Assembly (NCBI RefSeq): GCF_900105475.1
Contig: NZ_LT629777.1
Coordinates: 372,001 to 436,000, forward strand
Direction: 5' to 3'
From: Pseudomonas asplenii
GTDB taxonomy: Bacteria > Pseudomonadota > Gammaproteobacteria > Pseudomonadales > Pseudomonadaceae
Length of the DNA: 64,000 nt
This document shows, one piece after another, positions 9,868 through 20,451 of this stretch; the first letter of the stretch is position 1; each line of letters starts with the position of its first letter. The position numbers and the translations under genes were made by a program. The notes beneath the pieces are model-generated. The model saw only the letters and a program-made list of their open reading frames with translations, was not told the origin of the DNA and ran no database searches.

Positions 9868-10626
9868 TCATTCCTTCCGCTTAAGGAGTTCGCCACGGGC
9901 CGCTTTCTGGGTCTCCGTGAGAATGCCACGCAATATATTCATTTCCACTCGACTGACCGAGCTGCGTCCGTAAAGCCGGCGCAGGCGTGCCATCAGGTGC
10001 CGGGGCTTCTGCGGATCGAGAAATTCGATGGCCACCAGAGTCTGCTCCAGATGCTCATAGAAGCGCTCCAGCTCATCCATGGTGACCAGCTCTTCGCCCG
10101 CATCACCCTTCTCGACCTTGTGCGACTGACCTTCCAGCGCCAGCCAGGCCATGCGCACCTCATAACTCAAGACCTGCACCGCCGCCCCGAGATTCAGCGA
10201 GCTGAACGTGGGATCCGACGGGATATGCACGTGATAATGACATCGCTGCAACTCGTCATTGGTCAGGCCGGAATCTTCACGACCGAACACCAGAGCGATC
10301 TGCACGTCCTTGGCCGCCTCCTCGATCACCTTCACCCCGCACTCGCGCGGCTCCAGCATCGGCCAGGGCAGGCTGCGGTCGCGGGCACTGGTACCGAGCA
10401 CCAGAGTGCAACCGGCCAAGGCTTGCTCCAAGGTGGCGACGACCTGGGCGTTTTCAAGGATATCGGTTGCACCGGATGCCCGTGCGTCGGCTTCACTGGA
10501 CGGAAAGCTGCGCGGCTCGACCAGCACCAGACGCGACAACCCCATGTTCTTCATGGCTCGCGCGGCCCCGCCGATATTGCCCGGATGACTGGTATTGACC
10601 AGAACGATACGAATATTTTGCAGCAC
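9868..10626 (-). CDS. trmJ: tRNA (cytidine/uridine-32-2'-O)-methyltransferase TrmJ
   Basis: This SPOUT methyltransferase of 252 residues has the N-terminal motif [20 protein letters not shown] and the SAM-knot motif [15 protein letters not shown] followed by [19 protein letters not shown]. TrmJ adds 2'-O-methyl to position 32 of several tRNAs. GTG at 10626 begins the conserved start ([12 protein letters not shown]). The much longer open frame to 10881 runs into the suhB promoter region and is not credible. It lies divergent to suhB and 4 bases from cysE. Confidence 0.94.
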   Translation of the reverse strand: MLQNIRIVLVNTSHPGNIGGAARAMKNMGLSRLVLVEPRSFPSSEADARASGATDILENAQVVATLEQALAGCTLVLGTSARDRSLPWPMLEPRECGVKVIEEAAKDVQIALVFGREDSGLTNDELQRCHYHVHIPSDPTFSSLNLGAAVQVLSYEVRMAWLALEGQSHKVEKGDAGEELVTMDELERFYEHLEQTLVAIEFLDPQKPRHLMARLRRLYGRSSVSRVEMNILRGILTETQKAARGELLKRKE

Positions 10627-10771
10627 GACGAAGCGCTCTCGGACAAGGCAAAGGGGAGCAAATCTTACAGAAGCACTCAGGTTTACGCCACGAAACCGAA
10701 CGTCGTCCTTTTCCGGCAAAACTTTTCTGTTAGAATGTTCGGCTTTCTTTAACACTCTAGGTGAAATGTCC

Positions 10772-11587
10772 ATGCAGCCCATGCTGAATATCGCGCTGCG
10801 CGCCGCCCGCGCCGCCAGTGAATTGATTTTCCGCTCCATCGAGCGCCTGGATACCATCAAGGTCGACGAAAAAGACGCCAAGGACTATGTGTCCGAGGTC
10901 GATCGTGCCGCCGAACAGAAAATCATCGACGCGCTGCGCAAAGCGTATCCGACCCACGCCATCCGCGGCGAAGAAACCGGCTTCCACGCTGGCAGCGGCG
11001 AAGGCGAAGAATACCTGTGGATCATCGACCCACTCGATGGCACCACCAACTTCCTGCGTGGCATTCCACACTTTGCGGTCAGCATCGCCTGCAAATATCG
11101 TGGCCGCCTGGAGCACGCCGTGGTCCTCGACCCGGTTCGCCAGGAAGAATTCACCGCCAGCCGTGGCCGTGGCGCCCAACTGAACGGTCGCCGCCTGCGT
11201 GTCAGCCCGCGCACCAGCCTCGACGGCGCCCTGCTCGGCACCGGCTTCCCGTTCCGTGACGACCAGATGGACAACCTGGACAACTACCTGGGCATGTTCC
11301 GCGCCCTGGTCGGCCAGACCGCCGGCATCCGCCGCGCCGGTTCCGCCTCCCTGGACCTGGCCTACGTGGCTGCCGGTCGTTTCGATGCCTTCTGGGAATC
11401 GGGCCTGTCCGAATGGGACATGGCTGCAGGCGCCCTGCTGATTCAGGAAGCCGGCGGCCTGGTGAGCGACTTCACCGGCGGTCATGACTTCCTCGAGAAA
11501 GGCCACATCGTCGCCGGTAACACCAAGTGCTTCAAAGCCGTACTGACGGCGATCCAGCCGCACCTGCCGGCCTCGCTGAAGCGCTAA
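10772..11587 (+). CDS. suhB: Inositol-1-monophosphatase SuhB
   Basis: The 271-residue Mg-dependent phosphatase has GEETGFHAG, the IMPase signature WIIDPLDGTTNFLRG and WDMAAGALLIQEAGG. SuhB hydrolyses inositol phosphates and, in E. coli, also takes part in rRNA antitermination and biogenesis; in Pseudomonas it affects virulence traits. ATG at 10772 has AGGTGA at a 7-base spacing. The ATG at 10766 lies too close to that site. A strong terminator follows the stop codon. Confidence 0.95.
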   Translation: MQPMLNIALRAARAASELIFRSIERLDTIKVDEKDAKDYVSEVDRAAEQKIIDALRKAYPTHAIRGEETGFHAGSGEGEEYLWIIDPLDGTTNFLRGIPHFAVSIACKYRGRLEHAVVLDPVRQEEFTASRGRGAQLNGRRLRVSPRTSLDGALLGTGFPFRDDQMDNLDNYLGMFRALVGQTAGIRRAGSASLDLAYVAAGRFDAFWESGLSEWDMAAGALLIQEAGGLVSDFTGGHDFLEKGHIVAGNTKCFKAVLTAIQPHLPASLKR

Positions 11588-11599
11588 GCGACAGCCCAT

Positions 11600-11629
11600 A
11601 AAAAAGCACCCCGAGGGGTGCTTTTTTTG
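11600..11629 (+). terminator. Rho-independent terminator of suhB
   Basis: The stem AGCACCCC / GGGGTGCT (11605-11612 and 11615-11622) has a GA loop and a seven-base T run after it, 18 bp past the suhB stop. Confidence 0.92.
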
Positions 11630-11654
11630 TGCCCGCAATTACCGACTGCCAGCA

Positions 11655-11765
11655 AACCCTGCATGAGCCGGGCTTGTCGGGACGCTGAACCGCCGCGAAG
11701 GCGTCCTCAAGATCGCCAAAAGCTTCGCGGGCAAGCCCAACCCCTATAAGAGGCAGCGACACCCC
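11655..11765. repeat. REP-like palindromic sequences
   Basis: Two oppositely oriented REP-like cores are seen: GAGCCGGGCTTGTCGGG near 11670 and CTTCGCGGGCAAGCCC near 11725. They resemble the intergenic REP pairs common in fluorescent pseudomonads. No coding sequence is seen in this gap. Confidence 0.6.
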
Positions 11766-11774
11766 CAAGAGGGA

Positions 11775-12329
11775 TTACTGGCCTGGCTGGGTCTGCGCCT
11801 GACTGAGGATCAGACGACCTTCCTTGTCCACCGGAATCTGGTTGCCCGGGTCACGATCCATACGCACCCGACCTTCCTTGCCGTCGAGCTGGTAACGCAC
11901 GTCATAACCCACGACCTTGTCGCTGATATCGTTGACCGTGTTGCAGCGGGTCTGGGTCGTGGTGTAGGTGTCACGCTCCTGCATGCCCTCCTGCACCTTG
12001 TTCCCCGCATAACCGCCACCTACGGCACCGACCACCGTCGCCAGGGTCTTGCCACGGCCGTTACCGACCAGGCTGCCGAGCAGACCACCACCGACCGCGC
12101 CCAGCGCCGTACCGGCCAGACGATGCTCATCCTGCACCGGCTTCTGCCGGGTCACGGCCACATCCTTGCAAACTTCGCGTGGCGTCTTGACCTGGGTTTT
12201 CACCGGCTCGACCGCCAACACTTGCGCATACTCAGGACCGCTCTTCACCATGCTGTAGGTCGCAACAGCACCTCCGGCGGTGACACCGACAGCACCCAAA
12301 ACCGCACCCACCAGCAACGATTTGTTCAC
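11775..12329 (-). CDS. Glycine-zipper 2TM-type envelope protein
   Basis: The 184-residue protein has an N-terminal signal-like segment (KSLLVGAVLGAVGVTAGGAV), a PREVCKDV stretch and a glycine-zipper region (GTALGAVGGGLLGSLVGNGRG, then VVGAVGGGYAGNKVQEG) as in SlyB/Rickettsia 17-kDa-like outer-membrane proteins. It ends in a polar domain with two cysteines. GTG at 12329 is chosen because AGGAGG lies five bases upstream. The frame is open to 12368, without support. Its function is unknown; a role in envelope integrity is inferred from the family. Confidence 0.8.
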   Translation of the reverse strand: MNKSLLVGAVLGAVGVTAGGAVATYSMVKSGPEYAQVLAVEPVKTQVKTPREVCKDVAVTRQKPVQDEHRLAGTALGAVGGGLLGSLVGNGRGKTLATVVGAVGGGYAGNKVQEGMQERDTYTTTQTRCNTVNDISDKVVGYDVRYQLDGKEGRVRMDRDPGNQIPVDKEGRLILSQAQTQPGQ

Positions 12330-12390
12330 GTGAACCTCCTGACCATCACACGCGGAACCTATCCGCATCTCTCCTAGCCTTGGAGCACAA

Positions 12391-12423
12391 AAAAAGGCGC
12401 GAGTTCAATACTCGCGCCTTTTT
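12391..12423 (-). terminator. Rho-independent terminator after secF
   Basis: The stem AGGCGCGAG / CTCGCGCCT with a 7-base loop is flanked by A and T runs on both sides. It ends the queA-tgt-yajC-secDF transcript before the glycine-zipper gene and could work in both directions. Confidence 0.9.
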
Positions 12424-12451
12424 CAGACAACAACCGGAGAAATGACGGACA

Positions 12452-13366
12452 TCAAGGACGGTCGTCGATTTCCTTCTGGGTGCTGGCCGGAGGAATCAGG
12501 TCCTCACTGTTCAGGTTCAGCCAGATCAGCACCACGTTGGCGATGTAGATCGACGAGTAGGTACCCGCCATCACACCCACGAACAGCGCCACGGAGAAGC
12601 CGTGCAGGTTGTCGCCACCGAAGAACAGCAGAGCCGCGATCGCCAGCAGGGTGGAGATCGAAGTCGCGATGGTCCGCAGCAGGGTCTGGGTGGTCGAGAT
12701 GTTGATGTTCTCGATCAGACTGGCCTTGCGCAGTACCCGGAAGTTCTCGCGAACCCGGTCGAATACGACGATGGTGTCGTTGAGCGAGTAGCCGATGATC
12801 GCCAGCACCGCCGCCAACACTGTCAGGTCGAAGGTGATCTGGAAGAACGACAGGATACCCACGGTCACCACCACGTCGTGCACCAGCGAAACAATGGCGC
12901 CGACTGCGAATTTCCACTGGAAGCGGAAAGCCAGGTAGACCAGAACACCGCCCAGCGCCAGGAGCATGCCAAGGCCGCCCTGGTCGCGCAGTTCCTCACC
13001 CACTTGCGGGCCGACGAACTCGACGCGCTTGACCTGCGCCGGGTTATCGCCACCGACCTTCTGCAGCGCTTCCGCTACCTGGTGACCCAGTTGCGGGTCT
13101 TCGCCAGGCATGCGCACCAGCAAGTCGGTGGTCGCCCCGAAGCTCTGCACGATCGCCTCATGATAACCGGCATCGCCCAGTTGCGCACGGACCTTGGTCA
13201 CATCAGCCGGACGCTCGTAGGTCAGCTCGATCAGCGTACCGCCGGTAAAGTCCAGACCGTAGTTCAAGCCCTTGTGGAACCAGCTGAACAACGCCAGAAC
13301 GGTGAGGAGCACAGTGACGCCGAACGCAATGTTGCGAACGCCCATGAAGTTGATTGTACGTAACAT
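12452..13366 (-). CDS. secF: Protein translocase subunit SecF
   Basis: The 304-residue RND-type membrane protein has an N-terminal membrane helix (FGVTVLLTVLALFSWF), a periplasmic domain with LDFTGGTLIELTYE, and five further helices including the GYSLNDTIVVFDRVREN motif. SecF pairs with SecD to use the proton gradient to pull secreted proteins from SecYEG. It lies 9 bp after secD and ends the operon. Confidence 0.97.
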   Translation of the reverse strand: MLRTINFMGVRNIAFGVTVLLTVLALFSWFHKGLNYGLDFTGGTLIELTYERPADVTKVRAQLGDAGYHEAIVQSFGATTDLLVRMPGEDPQLGHQVAEALQKVGGDNPAQVKRVEFVGPQVGEELRDQGGLGMLLALGGVLVYLAFRFQWKFAVGAIVSLVHDVVVTVGILSFFQITFDLTVLAAVLAIIGYSLNDTIVVFDRVRENFRVLRKASLIENINISTTQTLLRTIATSISTLLAIAALLFFGGDNLHGFSVALFVGVMAGTYSSIYIANVVLIWLNLNSEDLIPPASTQKEIDDRP

Positions 13367-13375
13367 GGCAGCCCC

Positions 13376-15244
13376 TTAAATCCACAACTTCTTGAAGTCA
13401 CGACCGCCGAAGATCAGGTTGACCATCGCGCGGGTCACCATGATGGCCGTGAACATCGAGGTAAAGATCCCGAGGGACATGGTGACCGCGAAGCCCTTGA
13501 CCGGACCGGTACCCATGGCGAAGAGGATCCCGCCCACCAGCAAGCTGGTCAGGTTGGCGTCGACGATCGCGGTGTAGGCCCGGTTGAAGCCTTCGTTGAT
13601 CGCCCGCTGCACGGTCATGCCCGCGGCAATCTCTTCGCGGATCCGCGAGAAGATCAGCACGTTGGCGTCCACCGCCATACCCATCGTCAACACGATACCG
13701 GCAATACCCGGCAGCGTCAGCGTTGCCCCCAGCAGCGACATCAGCGCCAGCAGCACGACCATGTTCAAGGCCAGGGCCACAGTAGCGATGATGCCGAAGA
13801 AGCGGTAGATGGCGATGATGAACAGCGACACGAACAGCATGCCCCACAGCGACGCATCAATACCCTTGGTGATGTTGTCGGCACCCAGGCTCGGGCCAAT
13901 GGTACGTTCTTCCGCGAAGTACATCGGCGCAGCCAGACCACCGGCACGCAGCAGCAGAGCCAGTTCGGACGACTCACCCTGGCCGTTCAGACCGGTGATA
14001 CGGAACTGCGAGCCCAGCGGTGACTGAATGGTCGCCAGGCTGATGATCTTCTTGTCTTCCTTGAAGCTCTGCACCGCCACTTCTTTCTCGACGCCGTTGA
14101 CCATCTGCTTGGCGTAGGTCGTCACCGGACGTTGCTCGATGAAGATCACCGCCATCTGACGGCCGACGTTGGTGCGCGTGGCACGACTCATCAGCTCGCC
14201 ACCATGGCTGTCCAGATGAATGTTCACTTCCGGAGTGCCGTGCTCGCCGAAACCGGCCTTGGCATCGGTCACCTGGTCACCGGTGATGATCAGGCTACGC
14301 TCGATCAGCGCAGGCGGACGCTTGCCCTCGCGGAATTCGAACTCTTCGGAGGTCGCCTTCGACGCACCCGGCTCAGCGGCCAGGCGGAACTCGAGGCTGG
14401 CGGTCTTGCCGAGGATCCGCTTGGCTTCTGCAGTGTCCTGTACGCCCGGCAGCTCGACCACGATGCGGTTGGCACCCTGGCGTTGTACCAGCGGCTCGGC
14501 CACACCCAGCTCGTTGACGCGGTTACGCACCGTGGTCAAGTTCTGCTTGATCGAGTATTCACGGATTTCCGCCAGCTTGGCCGGGGTCATCGCCAGACGC
14601 AGTACCGGTTGGCCATTCAGGTCGGCCGGAACAATGTCGAAATCATTGAAACCCTTGCGAATCAGGGCACGGGCCTGCTCGCGGGTATCGTTGTCAGTGA
14701 AGCCCAGCTGAATGGCACCATTGAGCTGCGGCAGGCTGCGATAACGCACACGCTCCTTGCGCAGCAGGCTCTTGACGTCGCCTTCGTAGACTTTCAGGCG
14801 GGCGTCGACAGCCTTGTCCATGTCCACTTCCAGCAGGAAGTGCACACCACCGGACAAGTCCAGACCCAGCTTCATCGGATGCGCGCCGATATTGCGCAGC
14901 CACTGCGGGGTGGTCTGTGCCAGGTTGAGGGCAACCACGTAATCGTCGCCGAGCACCTTGCGCACGACATCCTTGGCTGGCAATTGGTCTTCCTGCTTGC
15001 TCAGACGCAGCAGGCCGTCCTTGCCGTTGGCAGCCAGGGTAGCAGCCTTGACCGTGATACCGGCATCGGTGAGCGCCTTGCTCGCCCGGTCCAGATCGGC
15101 CTGGTTGACCTGCAGCGCCGTGCTGGCACCACTGACCTGGATAGCCGGATCGTCAGGGTAGAGATTGGGAGCGGAATAAATAAAACCGATCGCCAGCACC
15201 ACCACGATCAGTACGTATTTCCACAGAGGGTATTTGTTCAGCAT
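13376..15244 (-). CDS. secD: Protein translocase subunit SecD
   Basis: The 622-residue protein has a first membrane helix (LIVVVLAIGFIYSAPNLYP), a large periplasmic P1 region with GLDLSGGVHFLLEVD, and a C-terminal bundle with GMAVDANVLIFSRIREE. It works with SecF and YajC. ATG at 15244 is preferred over GTG at 15247. It follows yajC by 62 bp and precedes secF. Confidence 0.97.
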   Translation of the reverse strand: MLNKYPLWKYVLIVVVLAIGFIYSAPNLYPDDPAIQVSGASTALQVNQADLDRASKALTDAGITVKAATLAANGKDGLLRLSKQEDQLPAKDVVRKVLGDDYVVALNLAQTTPQWLRNIGAHPMKLGLDLSGGVHFLLEVDMDKAVDARLKVYEGDVKSLLRKERVRYRSLPQLNGAIQLGFTDNDTREQARALIRKGFNDFDIVPADLNGQPVLRLAMTPAKLAEIREYSIKQNLTTVRNRVNELGVAEPLVQRQGANRIVVELPGVQDTAEAKRILGKTASLEFRLAAEPGASKATSEEFEFREGKRPPALIERSLIITGDQVTDAKAGFGEHGTPEVNIHLDSHGGELMSRATRTNVGRQMAVIFIEQRPVTTYAKQMVNGVEKEVAVQSFKEDKKIISLATIQSPLGSQFRITGLNGQGESSELALLLRAGGLAAPMYFAEERTIGPSLGADNITKGIDASLWGMLFVSLFIIAIYRFFGIIATVALALNMVVLLALMSLLGATLTLPGIAGIVLTMGMAVDANVLIFSRIREEIAAGMTVQRAINEGFNRAYTAIVDANLTSLLVGGILFAMGTGPVKGFAVTMSLGIFTSMFTAIMVTRAMVNLIFGGRDFKKLWI

Positions 15245-15306
15245 CACGCCGCCCGCTTATGACGCGGGGCGCCTTGCGCGCCCCGTCGATTGTTGAATGT
15301 TGAAAC

Positions 15307-15642
15307 TTAGATCGCTTTCAGTGTGCCTTTAGGCAGAGTGGCCGCGACGGCACCCTTCTGGAACTTCATTTCGACGGTGTCGGAAATTTCCAGTACCACG
15401 AACTCATCGGTCACCTTGACGATCTTGCCGGCGATACCACCGGTGGTCACCACTTCGTCACCCTTGGCCAGGCTGCCCAGCAGGTTCTTCTGCTCTTTGG
15501 CACGCTTGGCCTGTGGGCGCCAGATCATCAGATAGAAGATGACCAGGAAACCGACCAGGAAAATCCACTCAAAGCCGCCCGCAGGACCGGCAGCAGCAGG
15601 GGCCGCGCCATCAGCGAACGCGTTAGAGATGAAAAAGCTCAT
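15307..15642 (-). CDS. yajC: Sec translocase accessory protein YajC
   Basis: The 111-residue protein has one membrane helix (FEWIFLVGFLVIFYLMIW) followed by the conserved RPQAKRAKEQKNLL and a cytoplasmic domain (KGDEVVTTGGIAGKI). YajC binds SecDF and the holotranslocon. ATG at 15642 has GGAG seven bases upstream. It lies between tgt and secD. Confidence 0.96.
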   Translation of the reverse strand: MSFFISNAFADGAAPAAAGPAGGFEWIFLVGFLVIFYLMIWRPQAKRAKEQKNLLGSLAKGDEVVTTGGIAGKIVKVTDEFVVLEISDTVEMKFQKGAVAATLPKGTLKAI

Positions 15643-15678
15643 TTGGCACTCCAATTACGAGAATACAATTCTGAAAAG

Positions 15679-17873
<2,195 letters not shown>

Positions 17874-17940
17874 GATGGGGGTTCGTCCAGCAGGGCCGGA
17901 AAGTTTAGCGGAATTCGTCAAAATTGACCATGAAAGGCGA

Positions 17941-17969
17941 TTGACCAACGGTAGTCACGTCTCTATACT
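17941..17969 (+). promoter_or_regulatory. Sigma-70 promoter of the tRNA-Leu gene
   Basis: TTGACC (17941-17946) and TATACT (17964-17969) are separated by exactly 17 bp and lie 13 bp before the mature tRNA 5' end. Confidence 0.85.
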
Positions 17970-17982
17970 TCGCCGCCATTGA

Positions 17983-18067
17983 GCCCTGATGGCGGAATTG
18001 GTAGACGCGGCGGATTCAAAATCCGTTTTCGAAAGGAGTGGGAGTTCGAGTCTCCCTCGGGGCACCA
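17983..18067 (+). tRNA. tRNA-Leu (anticodon CAA)
   Basis: This is an 85-nt class II tRNA with the CCA end encoded. The acceptor arms GCCCTGA / TCGGGGC pair over seven bases. The anticodon arm GCGGA-TTCAAAA-TCCGT shows anticodon CAA, reading UUG. A long variable arm and the T-loop GTTCGAGTC are present. The accessory region begins just after it. I did not find a repeat of its 3' end further along that would mark an integration site. Confidence 0.97.
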
Positions 18068-18073
18068 AAATTA

Positions 18074-18105
18074 AAAAAGACCTTGATTATCAAGGTCTTT
18101 TTTTT
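18074..18105 (+). terminator. Rho-independent terminator of tRNA-Leu
   Basis: The long stem AAAGACCTTGAT / ATCAAGGTCTTT is followed by a T run, starting about 7 bases past the tRNA CCA end. Confidence 0.92.
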
Positions 18106-18161
18106 CGCCTGCAGAAAAGCCACCACCCGCGGTCGCAGCGGTCGACGGAGGAAAATGCCTC

Positions 18162-18491
18162 ATGGAATCGCAACTGGAAACCGTCGCCCTTTTTGCCCTC
18201 AAACTGGCCTACGAAACTGACGGCGGGAGCCCGCTTTTGCGTGATGACGTGGTGATGGGCGAGTACCAGAAGGAAGTGTTCGAGTTGCTGCTGCGCAAGG
18301 GTGATGTCGAGGCGATCCGAGGCAAGGTCAAGGCCTGCGTGGCGGTGGCGATGGAAGCTGTTGGCGGAACGCAAAAGCCCTTGGGCCGAGAGCTACAGCG
18401 ACTGGCAGATGGCTGTGATCAGGCTCAGACGACCGAAGAACTGAAGACCCCGCTTGGCTTGCTCAGGGACTATCTGAAAGACATTCAGTGA
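18162..18491 (+). CDS. Hypothetical protein, 109 residues
   Basis: I do not recognise the family. The protein (MESQLETVALFALKLAYETDG to LLRDYLKDIQ) looks soluble and helical, with no signal peptide or membrane segment. GGAGG stands about 10 bases before the ATG. Codon use looks like the host's (GC-rich third positions), which suggests a resident gene. It stands alone between the tRNA-Leu terminator and the mqsRA pair. Confidence 0.7.
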   Translation: MESQLETVALFALKLAYETDGGSPLLRDDVVMGEYQKEVFELLLRKGDVEAIRGKVKACVAVAMEAVGGTQKPLGRELQRLADGCDQAQTTEELKTPLGLLRDYLKDIQ

Positions 18492-18702
18492 CGAAAAGCG
18501 CATCGGGGTCATCCCTTCATCATGGATAGCCTCAACTGTGAGAGTGGGCCAGCCCATGAAGATCTCCTGGCTGGCTGCACCCGACCAGAATCTCCCTCCC
18601 CACCCCCTTAACATTCAAATTCTGAAATACACCCCGACAGCACCGATGGGAGCTTCAGGGTAGTCTTGGCCCTCTGAGGCATCCACCAAGTTGCCAAATA
18701 AA

Positions 18703-18715
18703 AACCTAGTAGGTT
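18703..18715. promoter_or_regulatory. MqsA-type operator before mqsR
   Basis: ACCT-AGT-AGGT (18704-18714) matches the palindrome ACCT-N(2-4)-AGGT bound by E. coli MqsA, extended here to AACCT/AGGTT. It lies 14 bp before the mqsR start, where antitoxin binding would autorepress the pair. Confidence 0.75.
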
Positions 18716-18728
18716 AGTATCTAATCTC

Positions 18729-19025
18729 ATGGAAAAAAGCACTCCCCATTGCAAGCTATCGATCATCAAAGTCTTGGTCGAGGCGGGGAAGGTACGTACC
18801 ACGCACTCTGCCCGAATGGGGGCGGATGAGCTCGGGCTGGAATTGTTCGATATGCTGGGCGTTGTGATGAGCCTGGCTACCTCGGACTTTTACAAGAGCA
18901 TGACCACACACGCCGATCACACGATCTGGCAGGACGTATACCGTCCCAAAACCCGGGTCGGCGATGTGTATTTGAAGCTGACGGTGATCGATGACGTACT
19001 GATCGTATCCTTCAAGGAGCTATGA
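18729..19025 (+). CDS. mqsR: mRNA interferase toxin MqsR
   Basis: The 98-residue protein matches MqsR from end to end: MEKSTPHCKLSIIKVL, SDFYKSMTTHADHTIWQDVYRP and DDVLIVSFKEL. MqsR is a RelE-fold, ribosome-independent RNase that cuts mRNA at GCU sites and is neutralised by MqsA. The catalytic region appears intact. As in E. coli, the toxin gene comes first. The stop codon sits inside the mqsA start region, so the pair is coupled. No clear ribosome binding site is seen. Confidence 0.95.
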   Translation: MEKSTPHCKLSIIKVLVEAGKVRTTHSARMGADELGLELFDMLGVVMSLATSDFYKSMTTHADHTIWQDVYRPKTRVGDVYLKLTVIDDVLIVSFKEL

Positions 19026-19027
19026 AC

Positions 19028-19429
19028 ATGAAATGCCCTGCCTGTGGTGCGGCAGAACTGCTCCACGATACTCGTGACCTACCCTACACCTACAAGGGCG
19101 AAAACACCGTGATCACGGCAGTGACAGGTGACTTCTGCCCAGTATGCGGCGAGTCCGTTCTGAATCTGGCTGAATCAGACCGCGTCATGCGTGAAATGCG
19201 CGCGTTCTCGAAACAGGTCAATACAGCCATTGTTGATCCAGGATTCATTGCCAGCGTGCGCAAGAAACTTTCCCTTGATCAGCGAGAAGCGGCGGAAATC
19301 TTCGGCGGAGGCATCAATGCCTTCTCTCGGTACGAGAATGGCAAAACCAAGCCATCGCTGGCCTTGGTCAAGCTGCTTAAAGTACTCGACCGGCACCCAG
19401 AGCTGCTGGAAGAAATCAGGACCGCCTGA
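19028..19429 (+). CDS. mqsA: Antitoxin MqsA
   Basis: The N-terminal zinc domain has CPAC and CPVC pairs (MKCPACGAAELL and DFCPVCGESVLN), and the C-terminal helix-turn-helix has KLSLDQREAAEIFGGGINAFSRYENGKTKPS. MqsA binds MqsR and represses the operon at the ACCT/AGGT palindrome upstream. ATG at 19028 is preferred, as AAGGAG is 8 bases upstream; ATG at 19022 is too close. A decayed second copy of part of this gene lies at 26672-26757. Confidence 0.95.
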   Translation: MKCPACGAAELLHDTRDLPYTYKGENTVITAVTGDFCPVCGESVLNLAESDRVMREMRAFSKQVNTAIVDPGFIASVRKKLSLDQREAAEIFGGGINAFSRYENGKTKPSLALVKLLKVLDRHPELLEEIRTA

Positions 19430-19451
19430 AGAACTCTCAAGCATCAGGAAA

Positions 19452-19510
19452 CACGCGCCCCCACCCTGTAGGAGCAGAGCTTGCTCCGGGCGGCGTTCCG
19501 ACGAAGAACG
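19452..19510. repeat. REP-like sequence
   Basis: The core CCCTGTAGGAGCAGAGCTTG followed by CTCCGGGCGGCGTTCC resembles fluorescent-pseudomonad REP units. It lies between the convergent mqsA and DUF3077 genes. Confidence 0.6.
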
Positions 19511-19570
19511 ATAACGCGGTGAGCCTGCCAACACCCACCGCCAAAGCGCTACGTCCTGAACCGCGCAGGC

Positions 19571-19846
19571 CTATGCCTCAAGCAACATCCCCTGCGTAAG
19601 ATCATCGATCACGGCCTTGCCCATCTCCCCCAGATAATGCGCCGCCCAGGCATAGCGCTCGCCATCCTTTGCGTCTAATGCCGCATCGAGGGACAACGCC
19701 TTGGCGCACTGCAACAACAGGGAAGCATGCTCCATGGCTTCCAGCATCGGCACATCGCCATTGACGCGAAACAGCTCGCGGCCTTGGGAACCGCAGGTAG
19801 AAAAGGTGACGGCGCCGAGGGTTTTGATTGGGGATGATGTGGTCAT
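19571..19846 (-). CDS. DUF3077-family protein
   Basis: The 91-residue soluble protein (MTTSSPIKTLGAVTFSTCG; LFRVNGDVPMLEAMEHAS; YAWAAHYLGEMGKAVIDD) has the DUF3077 pattern, which is common and often multicopy in Pseudomonas; its function is unknown. ATG at 19846 has AGAGGTG upstream and forms ATGA with the end of a 23-residue leader ORF. The long open frame up to 20065 runs back through a structured leader and is not credible. It is preceded by a long leader RNA that occurs again at 28.8 kb. Confidence 0.8.
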   Translation of the reverse strand: MTTSSPIKTLGAVTFSTCGSQGRELFRVNGDVPMLEAMEHASLLLQCAKALSLDAALDAKDGERYAWAAHYLGEMGKAVIDDLTQGMLLEA

Positions 19847-19914
19847 TTTGCACCTCTGGCGAATGCCTGGATGCTTGGGATTTGAAACTGAAACTCTTGA
19901 GTCGACACGTTCAT
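19843..19914 (-). CDS. 23-residue leader peptide coupled to the DUF3077 gene
   Basis: ATG at 19914 is preceded by GTAGGAGT about 6 bases away. The frame encodes MNVSTQEFQFQIPSIQ...ARGAK, and its TGA stop overlaps the DUF3077 ATG (ATGA). The peptide has no recognised family. Such an arrangement usually means the short ORF is translated to load ribosomes onto the next gene or to sense something in the leader. The coding claim rests on the binding site and the overlap only. Confidence 0.55.
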   Translation of the reverse strand: MNVSTQEFQFQIPSIQAFARGAK

Positions 19915-19931
19915 GCGTTACTCCTACCTTG

Positions 19932-20110
19932 ATGAAGGAGCTGCACCAGTCGTTTCCAGGCGAAGGGTGGCAGCTGTACGCAGGCTGGAAACCGGGAAGA
20001 TAGGCACCCGGCAGACCCGAAGGCCTCCCGCGCACAGCCGCCATGACACGGACGTGCGGACACAAAAAAGCGCCAACAGTCTAACCATGGTGGCGCCTAT
20101 GCGCCTATCT
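19932..20110 (-). promoter_or_regulatory. Conserved structured leader RNA with early terminator-like hairpin
   Basis: This segment recurs at 28779-28960 with about 95% identity by eye. At its promoter-proximal end the minus strand has GGCGCCA...TGGCGC followed by TTTTTT (20098-20064), a rho-independent hairpin upstream of the gene it precedes. About 150 nt of GC-rich RNA follow, with an 8-bp inverted repeat GTTTCCAG/CTGGAAAC, then the 23-residue leader ORF. The arrangement looks like transcription attenuation: RNA synthesis would stop early unless the hairpin is overcome. What controls it is unknown. Confidence 0.55.
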
Positions 20111-20307
20111 TTTGTTCCGCAGGTTTCCAGGCCTGGTCGCTGGATTTTCAACGACATTTCGAGGATAGCGAGATACGCGGAGTGCTTCAAAAAGCGTTTG
20201 AAGCGAGATATTTCAGGGCAATCAGTCGACACCTGCTCAGTGCCCCTTGACCCGAAATCACCGTCACCATGGCGAATCTATAATAGCTCTATAACTCACT
20301 ATAATCC

Positions 20308-20394
20308 GTGCTGAGAAGAGGCCTCGTCGAGGCCCGAGAGTCGGTCATTAACGATATTCTGCGCGAAGAAAATCTACTGGAAGGGCTCGACTGA
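20308..20394 (+). other. Possible remnant C-terminus of a small gene
   Basis: An open frame starting at GTG encodes 28 residues (LVEARESVINDILREEN...GLD) with antitoxin-like charged helical character. No ribosome binding site is seen, and upstream frames are closed. TATAAT-like sequences lie just ahead. It may be the tail of a deleted antitoxin-type gene or chance. The stretch 20111-20307 otherwise holds no gene that I can support. Confidence 0.2.
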
Positions 20395-20408
20395 AGGGAT
20401 TTTCGTTA

Positions 20409-20438
20409 AACCCGCCCAAGCCGAGACCGGGGCGGGCC
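20409..20438 (-). terminator. Terminator after small ORF, copy 1
   Basis: On the minus strand GCCCGCCCC...GGGCGGG is followed by TTTAAC, 14 bases past the TAA of the 33-residue ORF. The second copy at 33735-33762 has a different but equally pairable stem. Confidence 0.6.
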
Positions 20439-20451
20439 ACTTCAATAACCC

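Noticed and set aside
19924..20232. 102-residue minus-strand frame with MVRLLALFCVRTSVSW
   Set aside because: It lies within the conserved DUF3077 leader RNA and crosses its terminator hairpin. Conservation is better explained by RNA structure.
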